Assembly: GCF_020740895.1 (NCBI RefSeq)
Contig: NZ_JAILXP010000011.1
Span: forward strand, 1 to 42,020
From: Streptomyces sp. UNOB3_S3
Lineage (GTDB): Bacteria > Actinomycetota > Actinomycetes > Streptomycetales > Streptomycetaceae
Reading direction: 5' to 3'
Length of the DNA stretch: 42,020 nt
The notes beneath the pieces were generated by a model. The model was not told the DNA's origin and ran no database searches. It saw only the letters and a list, made by a program, of their open reading frames with translations. Shown one piece after another: positions 28,200 through 37,361 of the stretch; the first letter of the stretch is position 1, and each line of letters starts with the position of its first letter. A program made the position numbers and the translations under genes.

Positions 28200-28806
28200 G
28201 GGATACCTCGTGTGCGAGGAGAAACGGTAATGAACCTTGCCCGGGGAGCGTTGTGTCCCGGCCGGTTCGGCCGGCAGCGACAAGCAGATGGTTGATCCTG
28301 CCTTCGTCGATGACGCGCTACCGAAGGCGTCGCACCGAAGGTGTCGTCCGGCGATCGACTTCACCGTCTACGTCGTGCGCGCGGCGGAAGACGCGAAACA
28401 CGTCCATTTACGAGTATCCGCTCGCCGCAGGCGGCGCGCACCCCGAGCGGGGCCCCTCCTCTTACCGAGAGCTGTGCGCCGTAGGCTACCCGCGACTCTC
28501 TCGGGAACGGTGGTGTCGCCGGGCAGGGCCATGATGGAGCCGGCGCGACCTGAAGCTCCCCGATGCCTGAGAGATCCTGGAGGACGAGGCCGACCAGGGC
28601 TCTGGTGATCAGCAGGTCGTGGCCACGATTGTGGTTCTATGGGGCGGACGCCCCTCAGGACCGCGGCCTGACCCAGACGCCCCGGGCGGTCAGACCACCA
28701 GCGCCGCGTGCAGCGCATTGAAGCGGTCCGCTCTTACATGGCCGGAATGCGCCTCTCGATATGTCATGTGGGCATTGGCCCCACAATCCTGTCGCGGTCT
28801 GCGCCG
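28200..28806. other. Intergenic region between M4 protease start and M48 peptidase end
   Basis: 607 bp between two genes on the same strand. No coding frame has sensible composition. It should contain the terminator of the M48 gene and the promoter of the M4 protease. Inverted Pro/Gly-coding palindromic fragments around 28660-28700 (CGCCCCGGGGCG-type) could be the terminator, but the pairing is not clean. Confidence 0.35.
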
Positions 28807-31800
28807 TCACGGCGGTGCTACGTCGCCTACCAGCGTCCACGACGTGCGCTCGGGCACCGCCCAACTGGTGGAGCCTGCAGGGCTGCTGCGGGCGAACTCC
28901 TCGGATTCACCGTGTCCGTACTCGAAGTGCAGCGTCGATCGGTCGCATCGATAGCTGTGCGAGAGGCCACGGGGCCTGGTTGGCAGCTTGCCGCCGGAGG
29001 CTTGGCGGTGGTCGATGGTCAGGGTGGTCGTGCCCGTGGCCGCTGTCTTGGTCTGAAGATGGACGCCCAGCGCGGCTTCCCAGTGGTAGATGGCGCGGCT
29101 AGCGCGGGTGAGCGTGACGGGCGTGGCGCCTGCGCTGCCCTCGGCCTTGAAGGAGGGTGCCATCTCGACTCCGGATCCGTCGGAGCGGTAGGTCCTGGTG
29201 TACGACGTGGTGCTGGTGAGCAGGACTGTACTCGGGTCTTTGCCAGGAAGGGGTTGTCGCAGGACGGCTTTGGTGAGGTGCCACTCGCCGACCAGACAGG
29301 GATCTCTGGCCGGCACCGGGCTGCCTTGGCCGGGTGTTTCCTTTTCGATGGCCGACTGGGTGCACAGTGTGTTCATGGCTGTGAACGCGTCCACTGCCTC
29401 CCTCAAGTCGCCTTTCCGGGTGGTGGTGGCCACGCCTTCTCCGACGCGGGCGAGCTGCGGGTCGTCGGCGTGGGAGAGAACGGTGCCGAGCCAGGTGAAC
29501 TGTGTGACGTCGCTGGTGGTGATTCCGCGCTTGTTCTCCTCGATCACGGTGTTGATGGCGGAGAATCCGTACCCCTTGGGGAGCCAGGCGCACAGAGCCC
29601 GGGTCCCGCGGTCCGCCGGGAGGCGCAGTCCGGCGTCCGGGTCTGCGCCCTTGCTGGACGGGTTGCCTTGTGCGGGGGCGGAGGGACCCCCGAGGGTCCA
29701 GAGCCGCGCGGTGGTGCCCAGGGAGGCGATGCCGACCGCCATTACCAGCACCGCCGAGGCTCGTAAGACCCGTACGGTCAGGCGGTCACCGGAGGGCGTG
29801 GCGCGTCGGCGGGCGCGGACGCGCTGTCGTAGGAGGAACAGACCGCGGCCGGTCAGGGCGCCGCCGAGCACGAAAGCCAGGGATGTCAGTGACCCCTGGC
29901 CCAGCCGCACGGCGCTCATGTTCCGCAGCACGTGCCACGGAATGCCGGTGCCGAGCACGGCGTCCCTGAGGACCACTGCTGTGGTGATGGCCAGCACGAT
30001 GCACACGCCGCTGAGAAGGGCTGCTGACAGGCCGTGCACAATGCCCAAGGACACACTTTGGCGTCCGGCCACCCACGCGACCAGCATCCCCGCCAGCACC
30101 TGGAGCACGGCGAGGGCGGTGAACTGCTGGAGCAGTACGGCGGTGGCGTCGGAAGGCCGGGGAACGGTCACTGTCCGGTCCCACCAGTGGTCCAGTGGGC
30201 CGATGAACGCCAGGGAGGCCACCGCCGAGGCGCCCGCGACCGTGAACACCAGCCGCTGTGGCGTCGACGAGATATCGGTGCGTTCATCCGGACGGGCGGT
30301 GAGACAAGCCCCGAGGAGCGGCAGCGCGCCCAGGCCGGCCAGCGCGGCGACATCCAGACCCGGAGTTGTCGTCAGCAACAGGTCGTACGCGAAGGGGACG
30401 GAGCCGTCCGAGCACGAGGGCCCGGCGTGTCCCACCTGCCAGAGGGAGAACAGGTACACCAACGGGAGCGTCAGCGCCGCGGCGGTCGTCAAGTGGGCCC
30501 ATGCTCGCGGTGGGTGCGCCTGCGGGCCGGGCTGCAGGACTGGGACCGAGACAATGAGCCACTCCACCAGGAGAACGAGCCCTCCAGCCAGCACTCCCGC
30601 CGTGATCAAGGCATCCGCAGGGTCCGCCATGAGGTGCGTCCACCATTGCGCGTGGAATTCTTTCCAGTTCAGTCCCTCGCCCACCAACATGCCGGCCGCG
30701 GCAGCGACGCCCGCACACGCACCGCGAATCCGAATCTTTCGCCTGGCCTCCACGCCTGCTCCTGCCGCGCGGAGCACACAGGCGGAAAGGACCAACGCGA
30801 TAGGTACGGCCATAAGGAAGCCGGCCTGGGGCGTCGTCCACATGGTTCGTGTGCCCCAGGCCTGGAACATCGTCTGGAGTCCGGGAAGCCCCAGACCGAC
30901 GGCGGCTCCGGCAGCGAAGGGCTCGACGAGTCCGAGGCGCAGCAGTGCGTCCGGGGCCCGGAGGACGTCGAGACGGCGGGCGAACGACGGGTGAAGGACG
31001 CGTGTCTGCCGGATACGGTGGTACCAGCGCCCCCATGCCGGCCGTATGGCCGCGACAGCCCCGCGCCGCTCTCGTTCCCTCTCATGCGCTGCCTGGAGCT
31101 CCGCGACGAGGCCGCCGGCGTCGTCGGTCTGGGCGGCGCGCACGTCGGCGTAGTGTTCGCGGGCTCGGTGGATCGAGCACACGGCCAGCCACACCAGGCC
31201 GACAGCACTGGCCAGCTGCCACAGCGGCCCCTGCCACTGCCACGCGAAACCGCGCACGAAGTCGAGGAGGGCGACAGCCAGCAACGGGCCGGCCACGAGG
31301 ATCAGGAAGGCGAACCAGCTCATGCGTGTCAGCTGCGTACGGTCCACGTCCCGGTTGCGGCAATGGGCGAGCTCGTGCCGCACGATGCCCCGGAACCGGT
31401 CCGGGTGGTGCTTGTACGTCAGCAGCAGTTCCCAGTCGAGCGCGATCCGGTACCGCGGAAACCGACCGAATACCGATGTCCCGGCCGCTCCGACGAAGAC
31501 GCCGAGCGGTCGGCTCACCCCGCACTCCTCGTGCAACGCGGCAAGGTCGGCGAGCAGCTGGGCGTACGCATCTCCCATAACGGTCTGAACCCGCTGCGCG
31601 CCGACCGGTATCAGCCTGTGACGGCGGCAGTACCAGGAGGGATGCAGTAAGTACAGCAGGAAGATCACGATCAGGAGGACCACGAGCGCCACCACGACCG
31701 GGCCCATCTGTGACCGGACGGTCTGCAAGGGACACGCGGCCACCGCCTTGACGTAGTCTCCCGTGCTGCTGGACATCGGGACCCGCCGCAGACAATCTCT

Positions 31801-31938
31801 CATCGAGATAGGTCCCTGCAGGAGCACCGTGTAGTTCCGGAAGAGGGGAACGGCGGCGAAGAGCAGGGAGAAGACCAGCAGCGCGAAGCGGGTGGAAGTG
31901 GAGGACGGCGAGCGCAGAACGAAGTTACTCGGGCTCAC
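28807..31938 (-). CDS. Polytopic membrane M48/M56-like metallopeptidase
   Basis: 1043 aa from GTG 31938 (VSPSNFVLRSPSS), with GAGGAG upstream and a 14-bp overlap with the preceding gene. Transmembrane segments near 18-34 and 80-98 are followed by a cytoplasmic peptidase domain with the zinc motif IVRHELAHCRNRD (His188, Glu189, His192) and the third ligand probably Glu261 in HRAREHYADVR. About ten more transmembrane segments cover residues 205-700. The C-terminal 300 residues lie after the last segment and are probably extracellular, with paired Cys (RALCAWLPKGYGF, DPCLVGEWHLTK) and beta-rich repeats. It may be a sensor or processing protease with an external ligand domain. Unusually large for M48 (typical 280-450 aa). 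Confidence 0.85.
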   Translation of the reverse strand: MSPSNFVLRSPSSTSTRFALLVFSLLFAAVPLFRNYTVLLQGPISMRDCLRRVPMSSSTGDYVKAVAACPLQTVRSQMGPVVVALVVLLIVIFLLYLLHPSWYCRRHRLIPVGAQRVQTVMGDAYAQLLADLAALHEECGVSRPLGVFVGAAGTSVFGRFPRYRIALDWELLLTYKHHPDRFRGIVRHELAHCRNRDVDRTQLTRMSWFAFLILVAGPLLAVALLDFVRGFAWQWQGPLWQLASAVGLVWLAVCSIHRAREHYADVRAAQTDDAGGLVAELQAAHERERERRGAVAAIRPAWGRWYHRIRQTRVLHPSFARRLDVLRAPDALLRLGLVEPFAAGAAVGLGLPGLQTMFQAWGTRTMWTTPQAGFLMAVPIALVLSACVLRAAGAGVEARRKIRIRGACAGVAAAAGMLVGEGLNWKEFHAQWWTHLMADPADALITAGVLAGGLVLLVEWLIVSVPVLQPGPQAHPPRAWAHLTTAAALTLPLVYLFSLWQVGHAGPSCSDGSVPFAYDLLLTTTPGLDVAALAGLGALPLLGACLTARPDERTDISSTPQRLVFTVAGASAVASLAFIGPLDHWWDRTVTVPRPSDATAVLLQQFTALAVLQVLAGMLVAWVAGRQSVSLGIVHGLSAALLSGVCIVLAITTAVVLRDAVLGTGIPWHVLRNMSAVRLGQGSLTSLAFVLGGALTGRGLFLLRQRVRARRRATPSGDRLTVRVLRASAVLVMAVGIASLGTTARLWTLGGPSAPAQGNPSSKGADPDAGLRLPADRGTRALCAWLPKGYGFSAINTVIEENKRGITTSDVTQFTWLGTVLSHADDPQLARVGEGVATTTRKGDLREAVDAFTAMNTLCTQSAIEKETPGQGSPVPARDPCLVGEWHLTKAVLRQPLPGKDPSTVLLTSTTSYTRTYRSDGSGVEMAPSFKAEGSAGATPVTLTRASRAIYHWEAALGVHLQTKTAATGTTTLTIDHRQASGGKLPTRPRGLSHSYRCDRSTLHFEYGHGESEEFARSSPAGSTSWAVPERTSWTLVGDVAPP

Positions 31939-32383
31939 GGCTGCTCCTCTGCGGCAGTCGCGAAGCAGCGGTCTCGGCGATCTCGCCAGCTCTCTGTGCG
32001 TCCAGGCCCGCGCGTCGCAAGTCCCGCTCAAGGCGCCGGCGGAAGCGGCGTCGGACCGCGACGGTGACGGGAGGGATCCGGTCGCTGGACTGGATGAACA
32101 GCCGTCGCCGGAGCCGCTTCCACCCGGTCAGCAGCCCTTCCTTGACAGTGTCGCGGGCGATGTCGTTGAGCGCCGCGAAGAGGATCGCGGTGACGACGGC
32201 GACGACGTCCAGTCCCGACGCGGTCACAGGAGAGCGGCGCCGCCTTCGCGACGCGTACAGAACGGTCGGGTCGGAAAGACATAGGGAGGTCCGGTCCTCG
32301 AAGCCGGGTAACTCCTCCGGCGCATGATCCTGGACGACCGCCCTTACGAAGTCCGCAACCGACTCGCCGCCTCGCTCACCCAT
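31925..32383 (-). CDS. Small membrane-associated protein, partner of the M48 peptidase
   Basis: 152 aa from ATG 32383 (MGERGGESVADFVRAVVQDH). Residues about 1-40 are acidic and probably globular; then ASRRRRRSP and a hydrophobic or amphipathic helix LDVVAVVTAILFAALNDIAR, followed by a very basic region DTVKEGLLTGWKRLRRRLFI and a second Arg-rich helix. Its stop overlaps the M48 start by 14 nt, so the two form a coupled operon. The segment DIARDTVKEGLLTGWKRLRR aligns without gaps with DAAKDSVRNAVLSAYRELRE of the Bell-like effector at 36909-37361, with many conservative matches. It may therefore be a membrane-active effector or adaptor released by the peptidase. Function unknown; similarity judged by eye. 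Confidence 0.75.
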   Translation of the reverse strand: MGERGGESVADFVRAVVQDHAPEELPGFEDRTSLCLSDPTVLYASRRRRRSPVTASGLDVVAVVTAILFAALNDIARDTVKEGLLTGWKRLRRRLFIQSSDRIPPVTVAVRRRFRRRLERDLRRAGLDAQRAGEIAETAASRLPQRSSREPE

Positions 32384-32849
32384 GACGCCCCCTCAAAGCA
32401 GCGCGTGCCCGACCAGGTATGGCTCTCCACTCCTGGGAAATACTCATCCTTGTCACCTCACTGCTGCGCGGGTAACAGCACGTACCAGGGCACTCGATGC
32501 GTGCAACCGGCGCATGGGCGCCATGGTGGGTGTTGTGCGTCTCGTGGCTGATCCATGCCCGTCGGCGTGAGCTGACGTCGCCGTCGACACGCTCTCAACC
32601 GGCGACCGTTCAGGATGAAAGGGGTTTGCTCGGCCCAGCCCAAAGGACAAGGGCGCGGACGTGGCTTCGGCGTCGTGCGGGAGCGCGACGAGATGTCTGT
32701 TATGCCGGTAGCCGGTGAAGATGGCTCAAGCCTTCCAAAGCCTGTCGCGTAGTTCCGGATCGGTGTGGCATACGGGACCTGCCGACTGTGTGTGATAGCC
32801 CGTGTGAGGGACGGACACGGCGCGTGCGTCGGCCGTAGCATGACCTGTC
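32384..32849. other. Divergent intergenic region
   Basis: 466 bp between the M48 operon and the methyltransferase gene, containing the promoters of both. No ORF here has coding character. TTGCCG/TATGCC-like hexamers are too common at this composition to call a promoter. Confidence 0.35.
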
Positions 32850-33677
32850 ATGGGCAACAGGCAAGCGTCGTACCCCTTTTCCGACGTCGACGCCCATCCC
32901 GACCCGGGCCGCTTGATCGACACGCTGTACAGCTTGCGGAGCGAAGCCTTCTACGTTTCCTACAAGCAGCGTCTGCTGGAGCTGCTCCGAGCCCGGCCCG
33001 GGCAGCGCTTCCTGGATGTCGGGGCCGGCACGGGTGACGCCGCCGGGAAGCTTTCCGCCACGACCGGTGCGGAGGTCGTGGCCTGCGACCTGGCCAAGGT
33101 CATGTGCGCCGAGATGAGGAAGAACGGGCTACGGCACGTTGCCGTGGCCGACGTGCACCGTCTGCCTTTCAGGGACGCGGCCTTCGACGGGGTCTGGGCC
33201 GACCGTGTTCTTCAGCACGTGGAGGATCCCGGGCAGGCCCTGGCCGAGATGGTCCGGGTCGCCCGTCCCGGAGGCCGCGTCGTCGTATTCGATCCGGACT
33301 CGGGCACACAGGCCCTGAACATCGAGGATCACCGCCTCGCGGCCCGGATCCTGTCCCTGCGGCAGGCCGTGAGCCTGCGCCACAGCACCGTCGCCCGCCA
33401 GGTGCCGGGCATCCTCGCCGCGCTCGGCCTCCAGGAGGTCCATGTGGAGACCCGCACGCTTCTCGTCCGTGACCGGGAAACCGTGGACCGCGTGATGAGC
33501 ATCCGTGGCTGGGCCGACGCGTTCGCCGATCTCGGCCGCCTCGAGCGGGCCGAGGCCCGCCGCTTCAATACCCTCCTCGACGAGGCGATCCGCAGCGGGA
33601 GGTTCCTCTACTCGGTCACGTACTTCCTCACTTCCGCGACCGTGGCCGGGCGCCACGCCAGGAGCTCACCGCGTTGA
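32850..33677 (+). CDS. Class I SAM-dependent methyltransferase (UbiE-like)
   Basis: 275 aa from ATG 32850 (MGNRQASYPFSDVDAHPDPG). No strong ribosome binding site; an upstream in-frame start is not obvious. Motif I RFLDVGAGTGDAAGKL (about residues 53-68), motif II acidic residue in EVVACDLAKVM, motif post-I VADVHRLPFRDAAFDGVWAD, motif III MVRVARPGGRVVVFDPD. C-terminal helical cap LRQAVSLRHSTVARQVPGIL. Resembles small-molecule or quinone/menaquinone-type C-methyltransferases, but the substrate is not evident and the gene stands alone between two divergent or convergent operons. Confidence 0.9.
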   Translation: MGNRQASYPFSDVDAHPDPGRLIDTLYSLRSEAFYVSYKQRLLELLRARPGQRFLDVGAGTGDAAGKLSATTGAEVVACDLAKVMCAEMRKNGLRHVAVADVHRLPFRDAAFDGVWADRVLQHVEDPGQALAEMVRVARPGGRVVVFDPDSGTQALNIEDHRLAARILSLRQAVSLRHSTVARQVPGILAALGLQEVHVETRTLLVRDRETVDRVMSIRGWADAFADLGRLERAEARRFNTLLDEAIRSGRFLYSVTYFLTSATVAGRHARSSPR

Positions 33678-34219
33678 GCGGTAACGACCTGCACGGCCAG
33701 CTCAACGTCGCACCCCGATCCGGCGTCACGAGACAGGCTTCAGGCGGTGGAGCCCGTGGGGCGGAGGGTGCCACCAGCCGCTGGCTGACTACCTGACCGG
33801 CAACCATGCGGTCGTTGGGCCAGAGCTCACCAGGTCGAACGATCTAATTGCGCTGAGCCGAATCGCAGGACTCCAGGATATCCGCCTCGAGCTGTATCGG
33901 GTAGCCTTGCACGCCTTGGCGTTGTGCGTAAATTAAGCCCCCTGGGGAAACGTGAGGACCTGCATTTCCTTATGTGCTGTTCCAGGCGTTTCGATGTGGG
34001 TGTTCGGAAGGGATTGGAACAGTCATGCAAGCGATACATTCTGATCGCTTTACATGGCACGGCGTTTCCTGGACAGCCCGATGAACCCATGCGGCCGGTG
34101 CGGGATGAGGCGGGGGGTGTTCTTCACGGCCCGGTTTTGTCCCCGACTCCGACGCCGTCACCACAGCACCCACGCCAAGATCATCTGACCTTGGCGTGAA
34201 CGGAGCAACGTATTTCTGA
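33678..34219. other. Intergenic region between methyltransferase and NLR gene
   Basis: 542 bp, with a clearly AT-richer stretch at 33830-34070. A plus-strand frame beginning GTG 33924 includes a TTA codon but has no ribosome binding site and loses coding character after about 50 codons, so I do not call it. Contains the terminator of the NLR operon at 34171-34198. Confidence 0.4.
34171..34198 (-). terminator. Terminator of the Bell/NLR operon
   Basis: Perfect 9-bp stem CACGCCAAG/CTTGGCGTG with a 10-nt loop, 22 bp after the stop of the NB-ARC/TPR gene. No U-tract, as usual in Streptomyces. Confidence 0.75.
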
Positions 34220-36904
34220 TCAGTCGAGCCTGGCCAACCAGGCTCGAACCTCCGGTGTTCGGGGCGAATCCAGGCCGCCCAGTCGCTCTGCGGCGTCAGT
34301 GCCCAGTCGCTGGGCGCCATCCACGTTCCCGGCAGCGGCTCGTGCCCGGGCTTCACCGTACAGGCACAGCGCGGCGAGCTCTTCCTGGCCAGTGCGCTCG
34401 GCACCTGTGAAGGCTGCCTGGAAGGTTTCCTCGGCCGTACTGTGATCGTCTTCCGCCACGTATGACTCGGCCAGCCGTAGCCGCAGCCGGGCGATTACCG
34501 CGGCGTTGCCCCGCTCCAACCGCATGGCTCGTAGCAGTCGTTCCTGTGCGGCCTGGGTGTGGCCTTGCGCCAGCTCGAGCTCGGATTGTGCCTCAAGGGC
34601 ATCCACCAATACCTCGCGGACCGCGATGCGCTCCGCGATGCTCAGGCTCTCGCGTAGATGCCTCTCGGCTGCCTCGTGCTGTCCGGACAAAAGTTCCTGC
34701 CGGGCCAGTGCGTTCAGAGCGTCGCTCAGCTTCTCAGGCCGGGCCTGCGACCGTGCCCCTTGCACCGCCTCATGCAGCAGTGACCCGGCCTCGTCGAACC
34801 TGCCCATGCCGGTCAGCACTCGCCCCAGGTTGATCAGGAGCGGTACGCGCTCGTGGTAGTCCAGTTCGCGGGCCAGTTCAAGAGCCCTGGTCAAAAGCGC
34901 GTGCGCTTCAGCGTGGTAGCCACGGCGAGTGGCGAGCCAGCCGAGCCCGTGCAAAGCGTCCACCTCGTCTGTGCCCAACTGTTCGGTGCGGGCTAGTTCG
35001 AGGCACTCCTCGAACATTTCCCGCGCCTCCGTATACGCGCCCGCCAGCGCCCGCATCCAGCCGCTGACCTGCAACAATCCTGCGATCTGCGACGGATCGC
35101 CGGCTTCGCGGGCCAGTTCCAGACCACGCTGCAAGTGCACCGCAGCCTCGTCGTGCCTTCCCTGCAGACCAGCCACCCAGCCCAGACCCTGTAGTGCTGG
35201 GACGGCATCGGCGCCCTGTGCGCCAATGAGCGCGTCGGAGAAGTGGCGGCGGGCACGCTCCCAGTCGCCGCGCATGCCGACACTCCAACCCAGCTTCAGC
35301 AAGAGACCAATGATCTCGCCAACCGAGTCGGACTCCTGGGCGCGATGCATGCCCTCGTCGAGGTACCGACCGCCTTCCCGCAAGTCGCCACGCTCCAGGA
35401 CCACGCTGCCGAGTCGCAATAGCGTACGAGCCTCGGCGCGCGCGTCTCCAACGGCGCGGGCCGCATGCAGGGCATGCTGGAGGTGGGGCTCGGCCACGGT
35501 GTAGAGCCCGCGGTGAACCAGCAGGGGATAGGCGGCATCGATGCCCGCGAGCAGCTCTTCGTGCATGCCGTGGCGATGAGCATGGTCGAGTGCCTGCAGG
35601 ACGTTGCCGAATTCGCGCTGAAACTCCTCGCTGGTCATGGCGCCCTCCTCGGCTCCACCGGCTGCGCTGCCTTCTTCGGTTCCTGTAGCACTCCTTCCGC
35701 CGATCAGGCTCACGTACACAGTGACCATTCGACGCTCTGCCTTGGCCAGCAGGCTGTGACCTGGCCCCGAGATCCCGATGGCTTTGGCTCGTACATAGTC
35801 GTGGACCACTTGGTGCACCGTGTAGCGGTCCTGTCCAGCGGACTCCAACAGCCCGGATCGTACGGTGGCGTGCAGGACGTCCAGTACCGACTGGGCAACG
35901 GCCTGCGCAGCAGCCGCCGGGAAGCTATTGGGCTTCGCCGGGAACGCGGCGAGGGCGAGCAGTGCCCGCTGTGCCTCGTCCGGAATCCGGTCGTAGCTGA
36001 CGTCCAGCGCGGCCAACAGTGATATGGGCAAATCGCCGGGGATGCTGGGGTGGGCGGCGGCAGGGGCTTGGCGGCGCTCCAGACGCAACCGCTCCTCTGC
36101 CCAGCGCAGCCGGTCCAAAGTCTCGGTGACCGATGCATGGCCGTCGATCGCAGCCGCACGCAGTTGGTGGCCCATCAGTATCAGGGCCAATGGAAGGCCG
36201 CCGACGAGCGCGACCAGCCGGACCGCAGCTTCGCGGTTGGTGCCCAGTGAATCCTCTGTCAAGGCTTCCAGCAGATGAAGGCCCTCGTCGGCTGCCAGTT
36301 CGTCGACCCGCAACGCAGAACCGCCGAACTCCAGGGCTACCCGGGGGAAGCGAGTGGTCAGGAGATGCGCGCAGCCAGGGCCGCCGACCTGGAAAGCGAG
36401 CGCGTCGTCCGGGTCCCACGCGTCGTCGATGACAAGCAGAAAGCGCCGTGAGCCGATTCGTCGAGCCAGCGATTCGGACCAAGCGAGCGCGCTGGGTGCG
36501 CTCACCTCCTGCGGGCTGAGCCCCACTTGCTCGCCCCACAACGCGAGGTGTCGCACCACGTCCGTAGCGTTTGCCCGCGATCCCAGGCCTGCCCAGAGCA
36601 CGCCGTCCGGGAAACGTTCCCGTACGTCTCTGTCGTAGGCGAGGTCAAGAGCCAGTGCGGTCTTCCCGACGCCGGGCAGTCCGTAGAGTGCTACCGCTCC
36701 GTTGAGTAGCGACTCCCTGATACGGGTGCGTAATCCGGTGCGTCCGATGAGGAGGCCGGAGGGACGGGAAGGGGCGAGAAACGGCGGGGGAGCGGGCTTG
36801 GCCTGGGAGTGGATGTGGATGGTGGCGTGGTCGCCGACCACTGCGACATCGACATCTCCGTGGAATTTCACAGAGGTGGGCTGTTCGGGCTGCTCCCCAT
36901 GCAT
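34220..36904 (-). CDS. NB-ARC/TPR (NLR-like) protein with N-terminal amyloid-signalling-like motif
   Basis: 894 aa from ATG 36904, 4 nt after the stop of the upstream gene (TAA CGTC ATG); no ribosome binding site, so translation is probably coupled. Residues 13-32 (KFHGDVDVAVVGDHATIHIH) form a short beta-motif repeated in the upstream effector. NB-ARC ATPase: Walker A GLPGVGKT (75-82), Walker B FLLVIDDAWDPDDA, sensor TTRFPRVA, GGLPLALILMG and the winged-helix MHD-like VHQVVHDYVRAKA. The C-terminal about 430 residues are tetratricopeptide repeats (LLRLGSVVLERGDLREGGRY, GLGWVAGLQGRHDEAAVHLQ, GLGWLATRRGYHAEAHALLT), the likely sensor. Proteins of this plan act as STAND switches: ligand binding opens the oligomer and exposes the N-terminal motif, which templates the effector. 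The trigger is unknown; phage or stress signals are candidates. Confidence 0.92.
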   Translation of the reverse strand: MHGEQPEQPTSVKFHGDVDVAVVGDHATIHIHSQAKPAPPPFLAPSRPSGLLIGRTGLRTRIRESLLNGAVALYGLPGVGKTALALDLAYDRDVRERFPDGVLWAGLGSRANATDVVRHLALWGEQVGLSPQEVSAPSALAWSESLARRIGSRRFLLVIDDAWDPDDALAFQVGGPGCAHLLTTRFPRVALEFGGSALRVDELAADEGLHLLEALTEDSLGTNREAAVRLVALVGGLPLALILMGHQLRAAAIDGHASVTETLDRLRWAEERLRLERRQAPAAAHPSIPGDLPISLLAALDVSYDRIPDEAQRALLALAAFPAKPNSFPAAAAQAVAQSVLDVLHATVRSGLLESAGQDRYTVHQVVHDYVRAKAIGISGPGHSLLAKAERRMVTVYVSLIGGRSATGTEEGSAAGGAEEGAMTSEEFQREFGNVLQALDHAHRHGMHEELLAGIDAAYPLLVHRGLYTVAEPHLQHALHAARAVGDARAEARTLLRLGSVVLERGDLREGGRYLDEGMHRAQESDSVGEIIGLLLKLGWSVGMRGDWERARRHFSDALIGAQGADAVPALQGLGWVAGLQGRHDEAAVHLQRGLELAREAGDPSQIAGLLQVSGWMRALAGAYTEAREMFEECLELARTEQLGTDEVDALHGLGWLATRRGYHAEAHALLTRALELARELDYHERVPLLINLGRVLTGMGRFDEAGSLLHEAVQGARSQARPEKLSDALNALARQELLSGQHEAAERHLRESLSIAERIAVREVLVDALEAQSELELAQGHTQAAQERLLRAMRLERGNAAVIARLRLRLAESYVAEDDHSTAEETFQAAFTGAERTGQEELAALCLYGEARARAAAGNVDGAQRLGTDAAERLGGLDSPRTPEVRAWLARLD

Positions 36905-36908
36905 GACG

Positions 36909-37361
36909 TTACATCGACGGTGTGGCGGTGCCCGGTCCGGGATCGGATGTCGGGAGTGGCTTGTCAGGCTTGTTGATGGTGACGTTCACGTGCGCGTCGT
37001 CACCCACGACGGCACTGCCGACCTCTCCTTGGAAGCGCGTGCTGTACTTCGGCGCCGAACCGTCCTCCTGTCCCGTCTGCTGAAGCACCTGCTGCGCCAC
37101 GGACATCAGCTCCGCGTCCTCGGCGGCCCCGGCATCGGTCAACTCGGCCCGCAGCGGACGCGCCCAGGTTTGTGGATCCCGCTCGAACCGATCGAACACC
37201 AGGAGGCCATGCTCGTTTGCGGCGAGTCGGGCGCGCACCCGCTCGCGCAGCTCACGGTAGGCAGACAGGACCGCGTTCCTGACGGAGTCCTTCGCGGCAT
37301 CAGTCATGCCCGCCGTGGCGCCGGCCACCAGGGCTGTGACAATCAGCGAAACCGGCTCCAT
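36909..37361 (-). CDS. Bell-like (MLKL/HeLo-type analog) cell-death effector with C-terminal amyloid-signalling-like motif
   Basis: 150 aa from ATG 37361, with GGGAGGG upstream. Residues 1-100 are helical: MEPVSLIVTALVAGATAGMT, then DAAKDSVRNAVLSAYRELRE and a later block EDAELMSVAQQVLQQTG. This matches my memory of bacterial Bell domains, predicted membrane-permeabilising bundles analogous to fungal HeLo and animal MLKL. Residues 109-131 (starting RFQGEVGSAVVGDDAHVNVT) pair with residues 13-32 of the NLR encoded next: the spacing is gapless and F, G, V, AVVGD and A are identical. Such a shared motif at the effector C-terminus and the receptor N-terminus is the hallmark of NLR/effector amyloid signalling. 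The remainder is a short Pro-rich tail. Inferred role: lethal pore former activated by templated amyloid assembly. Confidence 0.85.
   Translation of the reverse strand: MEPVSLIVTALVAGATAGMTDAAKDSVRNAVLSAYRELRERVRARLAANEHGLLVFDRFERDPQTWARPLRAELTDAGAAEDAELMSVAQQVLQQTGQEDGSAPKYSTRFQGEVGSAVVGDDAHVNVTINKPDKPLPTSDPGPGTATPSM

Noticed and set aside
33924..34199. Plus-strand frame with a TTA codon (possible bldA-dependent gene)
   Set aside because: No ribosome binding site, loses coding character, overlaps the terminator.
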